A stretch of 64,000 nt of DNA from Halarchaeum nitratireducens (GCF_014647155.1 NZ_BMOQ01000007.1:147480-211479), one strand, 5' to 3'; positions 23,565 through 31,599 are shown, counted from the stretch's first letter. The notes: generated by a model not told the origin, from the letters alone. Numbers and translations: made by a program.

Positions 23565-24764
23565 ATGGTCACGTCGTTCGATGATTTCACAGATACGCTC
23601 TTCGCAGACAAGAGCGTCCTCACTGAGCGCCACCAACCTGACGAGATTCTCGAACGCGATGACGAGATTGAGCAATATCACTACGCCCTCCGAGACATTC
23701 TATTTGGTCGCGATCCGGAGAACATCATGCTCTACGGGAAGGCCGGACTTGGAAAAACTGCGGTCACGAACTACATGATGGCTGAGCTTCAAGAGGCAGT
23801 CGCAGAGCGCCCCGCAGCGGATGACCTCTACGTACACCAGATTAACTGCAACGGAATGACCCTCTACCAGACGCTCCGCTATCTCGTCAACGACCTCCTC
23901 CCGCCGAACGCGAGTGAGTTTCCGAAACGTGGCCTTGGGGTCACTGACGCGTTTGAAGAACTCTACGATCAACTCAATCAACGGGGCGGCACACATCTTC
24001 TTGTGTTCGACGAGATCGATCACCTCGACGACGTCGACACCCTACTCTACGAACTCCCGCGAGCGCCCTCGAACGGAAAGCTCACCGACGCTAAGGTCGG
24101 CGTGATCGGAATCTCGAACAACTACACGTTCCGGAAGAGTCTCTCGTCGAAGGTTCGAGACACCCTGATGGAGACGGAAATCTCGTTCGGATCGTACGAT
24201 GCAGAGGAGTTGCGGACAATCCTCTCGGATAGAGCTGAACGCGCATTCGTTGAGGGGACATGCGACGAGGCAGCCATCGCGAAAGCAGCAGCTCTCGCGG
24301 CACGCGATATGGGGAACGCCCGCCAAGCGATCGATATGCTCCGGGTTGGCGCTGAAGTTGCTGAGGAGAACGGCGATTTACAAGTCACCGACGCCCACAT
24401 CAGCGATGCTCAAGAGCGGGTACGGCGTGGGCGTCTGCAGAACCGAATTCGCGATCAGACGCAGCATGCCCAATACGTCCTTGAGACGATCGCACTTCTT
24501 GAGCAAAGGGATCGTGCACCGACACGTTCCAAGGAGATCAAGGAGCATTACGAGGGCGTTGCAGAGTCATGGGCCTCTGATCCCCTTACCACGCTCAAGA
24601 GCATTCAGGATCACCTCGCGGACCTCCACATGCTTGGCTTCCTTACCCGTCACGACAAAAACGATGGCCTAAGTGGTGGACAACACTACGAGTACGAGCT
24701 CGACCTTGACGCGGATCTCGTTTTGGAGACGCGCCAGACGATCGAGGGAGCCGATATTCGCTGA
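23565..24764 (+). CDS. orc: Orc1/Cdc6 replication initiator (copy A)
   Basis: The 399-residue AAA+ protein would bind the iterons around it, melt the origin and load MCM helicase. Walker A is GKAGLGKT (58-65), Walker B is LLVFDEIDHL (Asp149, Glu150), and sensor 1 is GVIGISNN. Sensor 2 and the lid lie in DMGNARQAIDMLRVGAEVAE. Residues about 290-390 form the C-terminal winged helix (TRSKEIKEHYEGVAES, DHLADLHMLGFL). It is a plasmid-type paralogue of the orc gene at 28982 and faces it convergently. The first ATG is used; A/T-rich DNA with TTTTATATG lies about 35 nt upstream. Confidence 0.92.
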   Translation: MVTSFDDFTDTLFADKSVLTERHQPDEILERDDEIEQYHYALRDILFGRDPENIMLYGKAGLGKTAVTNYMMAELQEAVAERPAADDLYVHQINCNGMTLYQTLRYLVNDLLPPNASEFPKRGLGVTDAFEELYDQLNQRGGTHLLVFDEIDHLDDVDTLLYELPRAPSNGKLTDAKVGVIGISNNYTFRKSLSSKVRDTLMETEISFGSYDAEELRTILSDRAERAFVEGTCDEAAIAKAAALAARDMGNARQAIDMLRVGAEVAEENGDLQVTDAHISDAQERVRRGRLQNRIRDQTQHAQYVLETIALLEQRDRAPTRSKEIKEHYEGVAESWASDPLTTLKSIQDHLADLHMLGFLTRHDKNDGLSGGQHYEYELDLDADLVLETRQTIEGADIR

Positions 24765-24853
24765 ATACGTGACGAGAGCATCGAAACAGATTGCTTGATC
24801 CGTCTTCAAGACGCCTGCGAACAGTGCTGTCCTCTCGTGTCGTCCGATGTGGA

Positions 24854-24936
24854 GAGCATACGAAACGTACTGTGTTGGAGGACACAGCACAACGGATCAC
24901 TCTCTGCTGCTCTCCAAAAGCATACGAAACGTACTG
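24854..24936 (-). repeat. Iteron set A, downstream inverted copies (2)
   Basis: Two copies in inverted orientation lie after the orc gene: GAGCATACGAAACGTACTGT at 24854-24873 and AAAGCATACGAAACGTACTG at 24917-24936. Their reverse complements match the upstream core GTAC-N2-TTCGTATGC. The gene is thus enclosed by inward-facing repeats, three before and two after. Confidence 0.88.
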
Positions 24937-24940
24937 CCTC

Positions 24941-25132
24941 TCACTCGTGTTCGAGTGCGTCGTAGATCCCGCGGTTCGCGTCCCGGTCTGCTGCTGCGAC
25001 TCGACGCACGAGTTCTCCTCGAATGTCTTCCATCACGTCGTCAAGCGGAGTGGCTGATTCAGCTCCTTCCTCAGTCGCCATGATTGAGATCCCGGTCCGA
25101 GTGCCGTTAATCGTTCGGGTCTGCTGAGTCAC
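24941..25132 (-). CDS. Small protein next to Doc, possible antitoxin
   Basis: The frame encodes 63 residues, or 46 if translation begins at the inner ATG (MATEEGAESATPLDDVMEDI...). It is acidic and helical, with RRVAAADRDANRGIYDALEH at its C-terminus. It overlaps the 3' end of the doc gene by 26 nt and follows it on the same strand. Toxin genes of the Doc family are nearly always paired with a small antitoxin gene, so this is the natural candidate, although antitoxin-second order is less common. It has no clear DNA-binding motif. Confidence 0.5.
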   Translation of the reverse strand: MTQQTRTINGTRTGISIMATEEGAESATPLDDVMEDIRGELVRRVAAADRDANRGIYDALEHE

Positions 25133-25595
25133 CGGTTAGTTCCGCTAGTCCGTACTGAATGATGTCGTCACGCCACTGTTCGATTTCTCCCGCCAAGTCT
25201 ATGTTCTCGGTCTGTGATCGCAGGTAATCGATCGTCTCTCCTTCGTCGACGGTTGCCTCATCGGTTCCGAACTGCTTGAGGACCGAGATGATCTCGTCGT
25301 CGTAGTCGAATTGGTAGCCATTGAGAAAGTAGAAGACTGACGTCGTGTTGAGTGCAGTCCGTTTGTTGGCGTCGACAAACGGATGGTTAGTCACCAACAG
25401 GCGGAGCAGGTGAAACGCCTTCTCGTGAATCGTTTCAGGTACCGCTCCAAACGCCCCCTCTTCGATGTAGGTCAGCGCGAACGCAATGTCTCCCTGGTTC
25501 TGGATACCGGACGCTGTGTCTGTGTATTCTGCGACGATATCGTCGTAGATGGCAAGAACGTTCCCCACGGATGGATACCAGAACGACTCAGCCAT
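25107..25595 (-). CDS. doc: Doc/Fic-family death-on-curing toxin
   Basis: The 162-residue protein carries the Fic-fold motif HPFVDANKRT at residues 71-80, matching the Doc pattern H-x-F-x-(D/N)-A-N-K-R. Doc proteins phosphorylate elongation factor Tu (EF1A in archaea) and stop translation unless an antitoxin blocks them. The upstream helix EKAFHLLRLLVTN is also typical. Length is slightly above the bacterial norm because of an acidic C-terminal tail (GDSADPND). It is placed in the replicon-like block, where it would favour maintenance of that DNA. Confidence 0.85.
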   Translation of the reverse strand: MAESFWYPSVGNVLAIYDDIVAEYTDTASGIQNQGDIAFALTYIEEGAFGAVPETIHEKAFHLLRLLVTNHPFVDANKRTALNTTSVFYFLNGYQFDYDDEIISVLKQFGTDEATVDEGETIDYLRSQTENIDLAGEIEQWRDDIIQYGLAELTGDSADPND

Positions 25596-25749
25596 TCGGT
25601 TGTACTTCCAAGCTGAGTCGGTGTAACCCTTTTCGTCGTCCAGAATCGGGCTTCGCTGAATCCCCCACTACTGTTGAGCAGTGCATTCGTCGTGACCTAA
25701 CGATTTGACTATCGACTATCGCGGTGTAGGACATGGCGCCCTCTCTCTT

Positions 25750-26274
25750 CTAGAACTGGGTTGTGTCAGGTTCGTCGGGTTTGAACGAGTCGGAACCATC
25801 GCCACCACGGCGGCCGAGGAAGACGATGGCGTCGAGGGCGCCGCGGGTAAAACGGGCTTCGTACGACCAGAAGAATCCGTCCCTGATGTCGTCGCGCGAC
25901 CCGTGGAACTCGAAGGTTCCGTGCATGTTGTGGTCAAGCCAGAACTCTTCGGCGACGGTCTGCGTTCGCGGTGCCGCCGGGGAGAGCCCCCGTTCGAGGC
26001 AGTCGCTCAGAGTCGCGTCCTCACAGAACGCGACGTAGTCCGCCCACGAGTCGAAGCCGTGCGATTCCGCCTCAGCTCGTTTCTCCGACTCCGTCTTCTC
26101 CCGGAATTCCTCTTCGTGGCGGAGAAGGCGTCCATCCGTAGTGAGCTTGTACTGCTGTCCGGCCGGGTAGCCGATGTCCTTCGTCTGCCACTCGATCTCG
26201 CTCGGCCGTCGGTCTGCGGGGAACTTCGGAAGGTCAATCTCGTCTTCGACGACGAGCGGGTCGTACATCCCCAT
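25750..26274 (-). CDS. Hypothetical protein with MGMYD N-terminus, 174 aa
   Basis: The protein starts MGMYDPLVVEDEIDLPKFPA and contains QYKLTTDGRLLRHEEEF in the middle and a C-terminal part GTFEFHGSRDDIRDGFFWSY. The M-G-M-Y-D start and the layout, a short beta domain followed by a charged helix, recall small phage and plasmid proteins of unknown role. ATG at 26274 is preferred over 26304 because the extension MRPLRESEIP is basic and atypical. No partner gene is evident. Confidence 0.6.
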   Translation of the reverse strand: MGMYDPLVVEDEIDLPKFPADRRPSEIEWQTKDIGYPAGQQYKLTTDGRLLRHEEEFREKTESEKRAEAESHGFDSWADYVAFCEDATLSDCLERGLSPAAPRTQTVAEEFWLDHNMHGTFEFHGSRDDIRDGFFWSYEARFTRGALDAIVFLGRRGGDGSDSFKPDEPDTTQF

Positions 26275-26599
26275 AGGTATCTCCGATTCGCGGAGCGGGC
26301 GCAAAATCCTTCCGTCGACTCGATCCGCTTCGGTGTGGGCTGAGTGCGACCTCTCGTTCTGCTCTCGGTATTACGACGAGATGAGTGTCGACTCAGACCG
26401 ACATCGTGGGCCACACGTCGACCCTCACTCTTCGCTGTCGTTCTCGATGCCGCATTGGTTCTTCGCTTCCGAGATCGACATCGTCCGTCCAATCAGACAG
26501 AGTCACTCAAGCGACTACCAACGGCTCTTTCTCTTTCGCTTCGACCCCAAGCGACTAGGACGGGGCGACTCAATGCCGTTTGGACATCATTTCACGACG
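26275..26599. other. Intergenic region, no supported gene
   Basis: About 325 bases between the hypothetical gene and tumA. All frames give Arg/Ser-rich or broken translations and I see no repeat or clear promoter. It may be decayed DNA of the replicon block. Confidence 0.4.
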
Positions 26600-27031
26600 T
26601 CATGCGTGAGCGCGTTCACTGCCCGGCTCGCCGACGACCTCGATGTCGAGGTGGATGCGTTCGTAGGGGATGATGGGGCGCTTTGCGCGGCCGTCCTGCT
26701 CGAAGTAGACGATGTGTTGGTTGGCGAGAACCTGGACGTCGGCGTGGACATCGGCATAGTTGCGGTCGAGGCGGTCGGCGAGATCGCTGATACTGTCCGG
26801 TGTTTCGGTCATGATAGCGCGCATGACCGCCAGGCGACGGTCGGTGAGAAGCTTGCGGATCTCGGCGACGCTCTCGAACGTCCGCACGGCTTCGTCCGCA
26901 ACGCCCTCGGAGCCGGCTTGGTCGATGGCGCGGTCGAAGACATCGTCCATGCCGCCGACGGTGATACGGAGGGTGCTGGGGTAGTTCTCTGCGTCGGCCT
27001 CGGGGTCGTCGGAATGGGTGTTATCGTTCAT
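26600..27031 (-). CDS. tumA: HTH antitoxin of TumE type (HVO_A0114 family)
   Basis: The 143-residue protein has an N-terminal acidic region containing YPSTLRITVGGMDDVFDRAI. A winged helix follows at about residues 58-115 (EIRKLLTDRRLAVMRAIMTE, then DLADRLDRNYADVHADVQVL), then a short wing (HIVYFEQDGRAKRPIIPYE). This is the haloarchaeal HVO_A0114 family of putative DNA-binding proteins, which pair with TumE-like toxins. It overlaps the tumE 3' end by 11 nt, and probably neutralises that protein and represses the shared promoter. Confidence 0.8.
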   Translation of the reverse strand: MNDNTHSDDPEADAENYPSTLRITVGGMDDVFDRAIDQAGSEGVADEAVRTFESVAEIRKLLTDRRLAVMRAIMTETPDSISDLADRLDRNYADVHADVQVLANQHIVYFEQDGRAKRPIIPYERIHLDIEVVGEPGSERAHA

Positions 27032-27326
27032 AGTCGGTTACTTCCTCCCGGAAGTTGGCGAGGTGGGCGTTGAGGTCCTCGAATTTGATGCCGTTGACGT
27101 CTTCTTCGCCGTTGGTCCATTCGTGGCGATGGTGATGGCCAGCGTCGTGAAGAGGGATCTGAGAGCTATCGTACCGAAGGAACTCGTCGCCGGTCTCCGG
27201 GTCATAGTACTGGAACCGGTAGTTGTACCCTCCGGGATAGTCCGTGCTCTCGACGGCGAAGAGCCGGATTCGTGTCCCATCCGCGAGGATGATGTCTTCA
27301 TCGACGTGGACGTCGCCCTCAGCCAT
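27021..27326 (-). CDS. tumE: TumE-family toxin (DUF6516-like)
   Basis: The 101-residue protein (MAEGDVHVDEDIILADGTRI...) matches the haloarchaeal TumE family. A small beta-rich domain (FQYYDPETGDEFLRYDSSQI) is followed by the histidine cluster HDAGHHHRHEWTNGEE and a C-terminal helix LNAHLANFREEVTDYER. The histidine cluster may bind metal or form an active site. TumE proteins are annotated as toxins. ATG at 27326 is preferred over 27356 because a TATA-like TTGTATATTGG lies about 25 nt upstream of it, giving a leaderless transcript. Confidence 0.78.
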   Translation of the reverse strand: MAEGDVHVDEDIILADGTRIRLFAVESTDYPGGYNYRFQYYDPETGDEFLRYDSSQIPLHDAGHHHRHEWTNGEEDVNGIKFEDLNAHLANFREEVTDYER

Positions 27327-27362
27327 CGATACTAGAGGGTACAACCCAATATACAATAAGAT

Positions 27363-27381
27363 TATTGGCTAATAGCCAATA
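27363..27381. promoter_or_regulatory. Perfect 9-bp palindrome upstream of tumE, likely operator
   Basis: TATTGGCTA (27363-27371) and TAGCCAATA (27373-27381) surround a single central A. It starts 37 bases upstream of the tumE ATG, directly behind the TATA-like segment, where a repressor would block promoter access. The HTH protein TumA is the obvious binder (inference). Confidence 0.7.
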
Positions 27382-27659
27382 GTACTATTTGTTGCTGCCT
27401 TCATCTGACTGGTCACTACCAGCGAGCGCATCGAGGACGTCTCGCTGCTCCTCAAGCCGGCCCCGCGTCGTGCTCGCTCTTTCTCCCACGCTATACCGCG
27501 GCGAAGAAGGGGGGACCAAGCGACAGTCGGGCTCCTTCGGTGGAATCAGACGTTTCCGTCTGTGTTCAAGCAGCGTTGCTGAACGGAGGGGCAGGCCGCT
27601 TCCCTGCTCGTGCTGACTTCTCCACTGAGGAAGCGGTGCAACTCTTCGATTGAGCGACT
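27382..27659. other. Non-coding stretch with a possible gene tail
   Basis: Between the TumE operator and the epimerase gene there is no intact gene. On the minus strand, residues ASTTRGRLEEQRDVLDALAG followed by SDQSDEGSNK and a stop (27385-27485) look like the end of a real acidic protein whose upstream part is missing. The segment 27500-27620 has unusual composition and no coding signal. Confidence 0.4.
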
Positions 27660-28577
27660 CTACTGATACTGAGCGCAGACCTCTTCGATGCCCTCCTGGA
27701 AGGAGATTCGGGGTCCCCACCCGGTCGCCTCCGTCATCTTCGTGATGTCGGCCATGGTGTCGTGGACGTAGACGTCCTCGGGGATGGGGTTCTCGACGTA
27801 CTCGGGTTCGATGTCGGTGCCCAGCCCGTCGTTGAGCATCTCGACGAGCGTGTTGAAGGAGTAGCTCTCGCCCGTGCCGAGGTTGTAGACGCCGTCGAGG
27901 CGTTCGTCGGCGGCGAGTTCGAGGCCGCGGACGATGTCGGAGACGTGCGTGAAGTCCCGGGTCTGCGTGCCGTCGCCGTAGAGGACTGGGGCGTCGCCGT
28001 GCGCCATGTCGTCGGCGAACTGCGCGATGACGTTCGCGTACTCGCCCTTGTGTTCCTCGCTCCCGCCGTAGCCCTGGTACACCGAGAAGAAGCGCATGCC
28101 CGCACAGGTGATGTCGTGGAAGTTCGAGTAGTACTCGGCGTACTTCTCGCGGGCGAGCTTCGAGGCCTCGTAGCCCGTGTTGACGTGGACGTCCATGTCC
28201 TCGGGGCTCGGCTCGGTCCGATTGCCGTAGATGGAGGACGTCGAGGCATACACGATCGTCTCGCAGCCGTCCTGGACGGCCTGCTCGACGGTGTTGACGA
28301 ATCCCTCGACGTTCACGCGCGCACCGCGCTGAGGGTTCTCCTCGTGCATCGCGTACGACGAGAGCGCGGCGAGGTGAAAGACGACATCGACGTCCGTCGG
28401 GAGATCGTCGTCGAGGACGCTCGCGTCCACGTACTCCACGTCGTCGTCGAGGTTCTCGGGCGTGCCAAGATAGCCGTCGTCAAGCGCGAGGACGTCGTTG
28501 TCCGCGGCGAGGTGGTTTGCCAGATTCGACCCGATGAAGCCCGCACCCCCGGTGACGAGGATCCGCTGGTTCTGCAT
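27660..28577 (-). CDS. NAD-dependent sugar epimerase/dehydratase (GalE-like)
   Basis: The 305-residue extended SDR enzyme would convert nucleotide sugars, probably UDP-sugars, by 4-epimerisation. It starts with ILVTGGAGFIGSNLANHLAA (NAD site G-x-x-G-x-x-G). The catalytic serine/threonine segment is ASTSSIYG and the Tyr-x-x-x-Lys pair is YEASK. The C-terminal substrate region includes YGDGTQTRDFTHVSDIVRGL, usual for UDP-glucose 4-epimerase relatives. It lies alone inside the replicon-like block, about 3 kb from the agl genes with which it probably works. The exact sugar is not determinable. Confidence 0.82.
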   Translation of the reverse strand: MQNQRILVTGGAGFIGSNLANHLAADNDVLALDDGYLGTPENLDDDVEYVDASVLDDDLPTDVDVVFHLAALSSYAMHEENPQRGARVNVEGFVNTVEQAVQDGCETIVYASTSSIYGNRTEPSPEDMDVHVNTGYEASKLAREKYAEYYSNFHDITCAGMRFFSVYQGYGGSEEHKGEYANVIAQFADDMAHGDAPVLYGDGTQTRDFTHVSDIVRGLELAADERLDGVYNLGTGESYSFNTLVEMLNDGLGTDIEPEYVENPIPEDVYVHDTMADITKMTEATGWGPRISFQEGIEEVCAQYQ

Positions 28578-28863
28578 ACCGCAGTCTGGTCGGTCGATAT
28601 ATATGTATCTGGCCGTCGTCGGTCTCCGTGACGGTTCGCCTCAGAACGGAGGCGTATCGGACTCCGCGGGCGTGACCGCGTCGATACTCTACCACGTCGA
28701 CCGACGCGAATGGAGATCTGGAGGATACTGTGCGTGAAGCGGACCTCGTACAGAAGCCTCCGCCTCAACGTCGTCGCGTAGCCGCGAGCGCCTCTCTTTG
28801 AACTCGTGTGTCTTCGTTTCGAGGTCATCGTTTTGCTTACGCGAGACGAAAATTGAGGGAGAC
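28578..28863. other. Intergenic DNA between epimerase and orc B iterons
   Basis: No intact gene. A minus-strand segment, SRKQNDDLETKTHEFKERRS with RLRDDVEAEA (about 28755-28850), has coding-like charged composition but no start with a sensible upstream signal, and may be a gene remnant. A TATATATG near 28598 could belong to the epimerase promoter on the minus strand. Confidence 0.4.
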
Positions 28864-28942
28864 ACACCACCCTCAGATTGTTCCATCTCGTCGCCTGCTT
28901 GGGGGCACCACTTTCCAGCAGAGACACCACCCTCAGATTGTT
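28864..28942 (+). repeat. Iteron set B, downstream copies (2)
   Basis: Two identical copies of ACACCACCCTCAGATTGTT lie at 28864-28882 and 28924-28942, past the 3' end of orc gene B. Their reverse complement, AACAATCTGAGGGTGGTGT, matches the three copies upstream of that gene. A further copy with two changed bases lies at 23036-23054 in the left orc relic. Confidence 0.9.
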
Positions 28943-28981
28943 AGCGTCGAGTGGGGGTCCGATACCGGCGAGGATGTTCTC

Positions 28982-30169
28982 TCAGGGGGTGTTCAACTCA
29001 TCAAGAACGTCACGAACGACCCCGTACGCGATGTCACTCTCCCAGGTGTAGTAGATTCCGCCACCGCGTCCCTCGTTGTGTCGATGCCTGAGTGCGATGC
29101 CAAGCATATCGAGGTCATCAAGCTGATCACGGAACGCATCGTGTGAACGCCGCTCGACACCGTTTTCACGCGCTATTTGACAATAGGTGTCGTGGAGGGC
29201 CGCTGTTCGGATTGGGCCGCTGCTTGCTTCTGTACGGAAGGCGAGTGTGAGTGTTGCGAGTTTCGTCTGGAGTGGGAGGTCGTCAACCGCGCGCTCGATT
29301 CGACTCGCTTCGAGTTCCTCTTTTGCTGCTTCGACGATGTCGTCGGTCACGACCGCCCCACTTTCAGATTGTTTCGCGAGATCACCGGCTTCTCGCAGCA
29401 GCCGGATAGCTTGGCGTGCATCACCACTGTTCTTTGCGGCGATTGCCGCGACGTGCTCGATAACACCGTCTTGAACGACGTCATCGAGGAATGCTGACTC
29501 AGCGCGGTCCATGACGATAGTCTGCAACTCGGTGGCGTCGTATGGTGTGAAGACGAGTTCTTTCTCACAGAGAGTCGACTTCACTTTCGAGGAGAGGTTC
29601 TTCTTGAACTCGAGGTCATTACTGATACCGATGACGCCGAGTTTGACGTTTTCAACGTCGCCTTTCGATCGTGCTCGTGGGAGTTCGTAGAGCAATCCAT
29701 CGTCATCACCGATTGCGTCAATCTCGTCAAGGACGACGAGGACAGTGCCCCCTAATTGATCAAGTTCATCATAGAGGTACTGGTAGACCGTTTCCGCTGG
29801 ATAGCCAGTGGGACTGATCTGATCGGTTTCGTCATGGAGTTCGTTGACGAGTGCGACCGCGACTTGATAGGAGGACGAACAGTTCTGGCAGTTGAGAGTG
29901 ACGACGGAGAGATCGACGGTTGGATCTTTGAATTCGTCGAGCTTCCCCAGCATATACTCCGTCACGACGGTTTTGCCGACGCCCGTCTTCCCATAGAGGA
30001 AGATGTTGTTGGGACGATTTCCGTTTGCGACGGGTGCGAGATGTGCAGCAAGCTTGTCGCGTTCCGACTCTCGCTCGAGAATTTCGGTTGGCGTGTAATC
30101 CTCGTGTAGGACGTCTCTGTTTGCCCAGATTTCGTTAAGCGATGTGAATGGATTCTCTGCCTTTCCCAT
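28982..30169 (-). CDS. orc: Orc1/Cdc6 replication initiator (copy B)
   Basis: The 395-residue AAA+ initiator has Walker A GKTGVGKT (60-67), Walker B LVVLDEIDAI, sensor 1 GVIGISND, a sensor 2/lid region NSGDARQAIRLLREAGDLAK and a C-terminal winged helix that closes with YYTWESDIAYGVVRDVLDEL. It is a paralogue of copy A with the same length, but it is flanked by a different iteron family. Haloarchaeal Orc proteins usually recognise their own neighbouring origin, so the two are probably independent replication modules. ATG at 30169 gives the family's usual N-terminus; the longer frame upstream runs through the iterons. Confidence 0.92.
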   Translation of the reverse strand: MGKAENPFTSLNEIWANRDVLHEDYTPTEILERESERDKLAAHLAPVANGNRPNNIFLYGKTGVGKTVVTEYMLGKLDEFKDPTVDLSVVTLNCQNCSSSYQVAVALVNELHDETDQISPTGYPAETVYQYLYDELDQLGGTVLVVLDEIDAIGDDDGLLYELPRARSKGDVENVKLGVIGISNDLEFKKNLSSKVKSTLCEKELVFTPYDATELQTIVMDRAESAFLDDVVQDGVIEHVAAIAAKNSGDARQAIRLLREAGDLAKQSESGAVVTDDIVEAAKEELEASRIERAVDDLPLQTKLATLTLAFRTEASSGPIRTAALHDTYCQIARENGVERRSHDAFRDQLDDLDMLGIALRHRHNEGRGGGIYYTWESDIAYGVVRDVLDELNTP

Positions 30170-30420
30170 GGTAGTTACTTCTCCTACAGAGACCACCATT
30201 AACAATCTGACGGTGGTGTCTGAAACAACAATAGGTGGTATGTGGAAAGGACACTGGTAGATGTTTGAGGATTTAATGGCTGAGGATACATTCTGAAGGT
30301 GGATCTTAGAATCCCAGATAGCAGTATATCGCGGAGCAATCTGACGGTGGTGTGCGTGTGTTCGTTGTCCACCGATCAATTGCTCACCAAAACAATCTGG
30401 CGGTGGTGTCCGAGGCATCG
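30170..30420 (-). other. Putative replication origin upstream of orc gene B
   Basis: The stretch before the start of orc B holds three iterons in the same orientation at 30201-30219, 30335-30353 and 30391-30409. Between the first and second is a 115-base A/T-richer segment (30220-30334, with GAAACAACAATAGGTGG and GAGGATTTAATGGCTGAGGA) that could be the unwinding element. This mirrors the arrangement at orc A, with an unrelated repeat sequence. Confidence 0.7.
30201..30409 (+). repeat. Iteron set B, upstream copies (3)
   Basis: Copies are AACAATCTGACGGTGGTGT (30201-30219), AGCAATCTGACGGTGGTGT (30335-30353) and AACAATCTGGCGGTGGTGT (30391-30409). The consensus is ARCAATCTGRCGGTGGTGT. The downstream copies are the reverse complement with one base different in the centre. 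Confidence 0.9.
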
Positions 30421-30690
30421 GAAGCCAGTAGGCGACTCCGAGTCTGCACCGCTGGGAGAGGGGAACGGCTGTGTGGTGGTCCGCGAGAGTGTGGTGCCCT
30501 TTCTATATCGGGTACTCACGACGGCGTCGCGGCCGTATTGATGGGGTCAAGTCCGACCGTCGTCGGCTGGACAGTCGGCGAAACCACAGGGAACAACAAA
30601 AACAAGGAGTGCGAATCAGTCCACATCTTCGAACTTCTGGGGCGAGCGTTATCGACCGACTGATCGGCGACAGCGGTTGTCGACTCGCCC
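30421..30690. other. Intergenic region between origin B and aglJ
   Basis: About 270 bases without a convincing gene. A 40-residue frame at 30541-30663 (MGSSPTVVGWTVGETTGNNK...) has no supporting signal. This is the right border of the replicon-like block; I see no direct repeat, integrase or tRNA here that would mark an attachment site. Confidence 0.4.
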
Positions 30691-31599
30691 TCAGTCGTCT
30701 TCCAGTCGCCGGAGCTGCTCGCGGTGGAGCGTGACGAGGAGGTCGGAGAGGACGCCGAACATGAGGAGTTGGATCCCGAGGAGGACGGTGAACGCTGAGA
30801 AGAGCGCCATGATGTTGTGCGAAACACCGGCGGTGAACCACTCGACGGCGACGTAGATCGCGGTGACGGCGCCGGCCAGCGTCGAGACGACGCCGACGCT
30901 CCCGAAGTAGAAGAGCGGGTTGTTCGTCTTGGCGAGTTTGTAGAGTGCGAAGATGATGCGCGCCCCATCGCGGAACGGTCGGAGGTTCGTGTCCGAGGCG
31001 TCCGGGCGCGCGAGATACGTGATGTCGACGACGCGGGTCTCGATGTCGTGTTTCGCGCACTTGACGGCCATCTCCGTCTCGATGGCGAAGCCGTCCGCGG
31101 TGAGGTGCATCCGCTCGAAGGACTCGACGCTGAAGGCGCGATACCCGCTCAAGATGTCCCGGTAGTCGTAGCCGTGGATGAACGCGAACGCGCGATTGAT
31201 CACCGAGTTCCCGAGGCCGTTGAGCGTGCTCATCGCGCCCTCCTCCATGTCCGCGAAGCGATCGCCGATGACGTGCTCGGCGTCGCCCTCTACGAGCGGG
31301 TCGAGCATCGCGGGGGCGTCTTCTGCCCGGTAGGTGCCGTCGCCGTCGAGCATCAATACGTACGGTTCGTCGACGTGGGCGACGCCCTCGCGGACGGCTT
31401 GGCCCTTCCCCGACCCGGACTGCGTGATGACGTCCGCGCCGTGCTCGCGCGCGATCTCCCGGGTATCGTCGTCCGAGCGACCGTCGACGACGAGGATCGA
31501 CTCGAACCCCTCCGCCCGGAAGTCGTCGACGACGTCGCCGACGGTCTCCGCCTCGTCGAGCGTCGGGATGAGCACGCAGACCTCGGAGTAGTCCGGCAT
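30691..31599 (-). CDS. aglJ: Dolichol-phosphate glycosyltransferase AglJ
   Basis: The 302-residue GT2 enzyme resembles AglJ, which adds the first sugar to dolichol phosphate in haloarchaeal N-glycosylation. The GT-A domain begins VCVLIPTLDEAETVGDVVDD and contains the metal-binding LMLDGDGTY (D-x-D). DILSGYRAF and FAIETEMAVKC are typical of dolichol-phosphate sugar synthases. Two to three membrane helices lie at about 228-285, with a short basic-acidic tail. It is the first glycan gene to the right of the replicon block, transcribed toward it. The sugar donor is not determinable; in Haloferax it is UDP-glucose. Confidence 0.85.
   Translation of the reverse strand: MPDYSEVCVLIPTLDEAETVGDVVDDFRAEGFESILVVDGRSDDDTREIAREHGADVITQSGSGKGQAVREGVAHVDEPYVLMLDGDGTYRAEDAPAMLDPLVEGDAEHVIGDRFADMEEGAMSTLNGLGNSVINRAFAFIHGYDYRDILSGYRAFSVESFERMHLTADGFAIETEMAVKCAKHDIETRVVDITYLARPDASDTNLRPFRDGARIIFALYKLAKTNNPLFYFGSVGVVSTLAGAVTAIYVAVEWFTAGVSHNIMALFSAFTVLLGIQLLMFGVLSDLLVTLHREQLRRLEDD

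Noticed and set aside
30541..30663. 40-codon plus-strand frame near origin B
   Set aside because: No family feature, no promoter and poor composition; probably chance.
22990..30700. Integrase/tRNA-type attachment sites at the borders of the replicon-like block
   Set aside because: I found no tRNA gene, integrase or short border repeat; only the orc-derived direct repeat supports an integration event.
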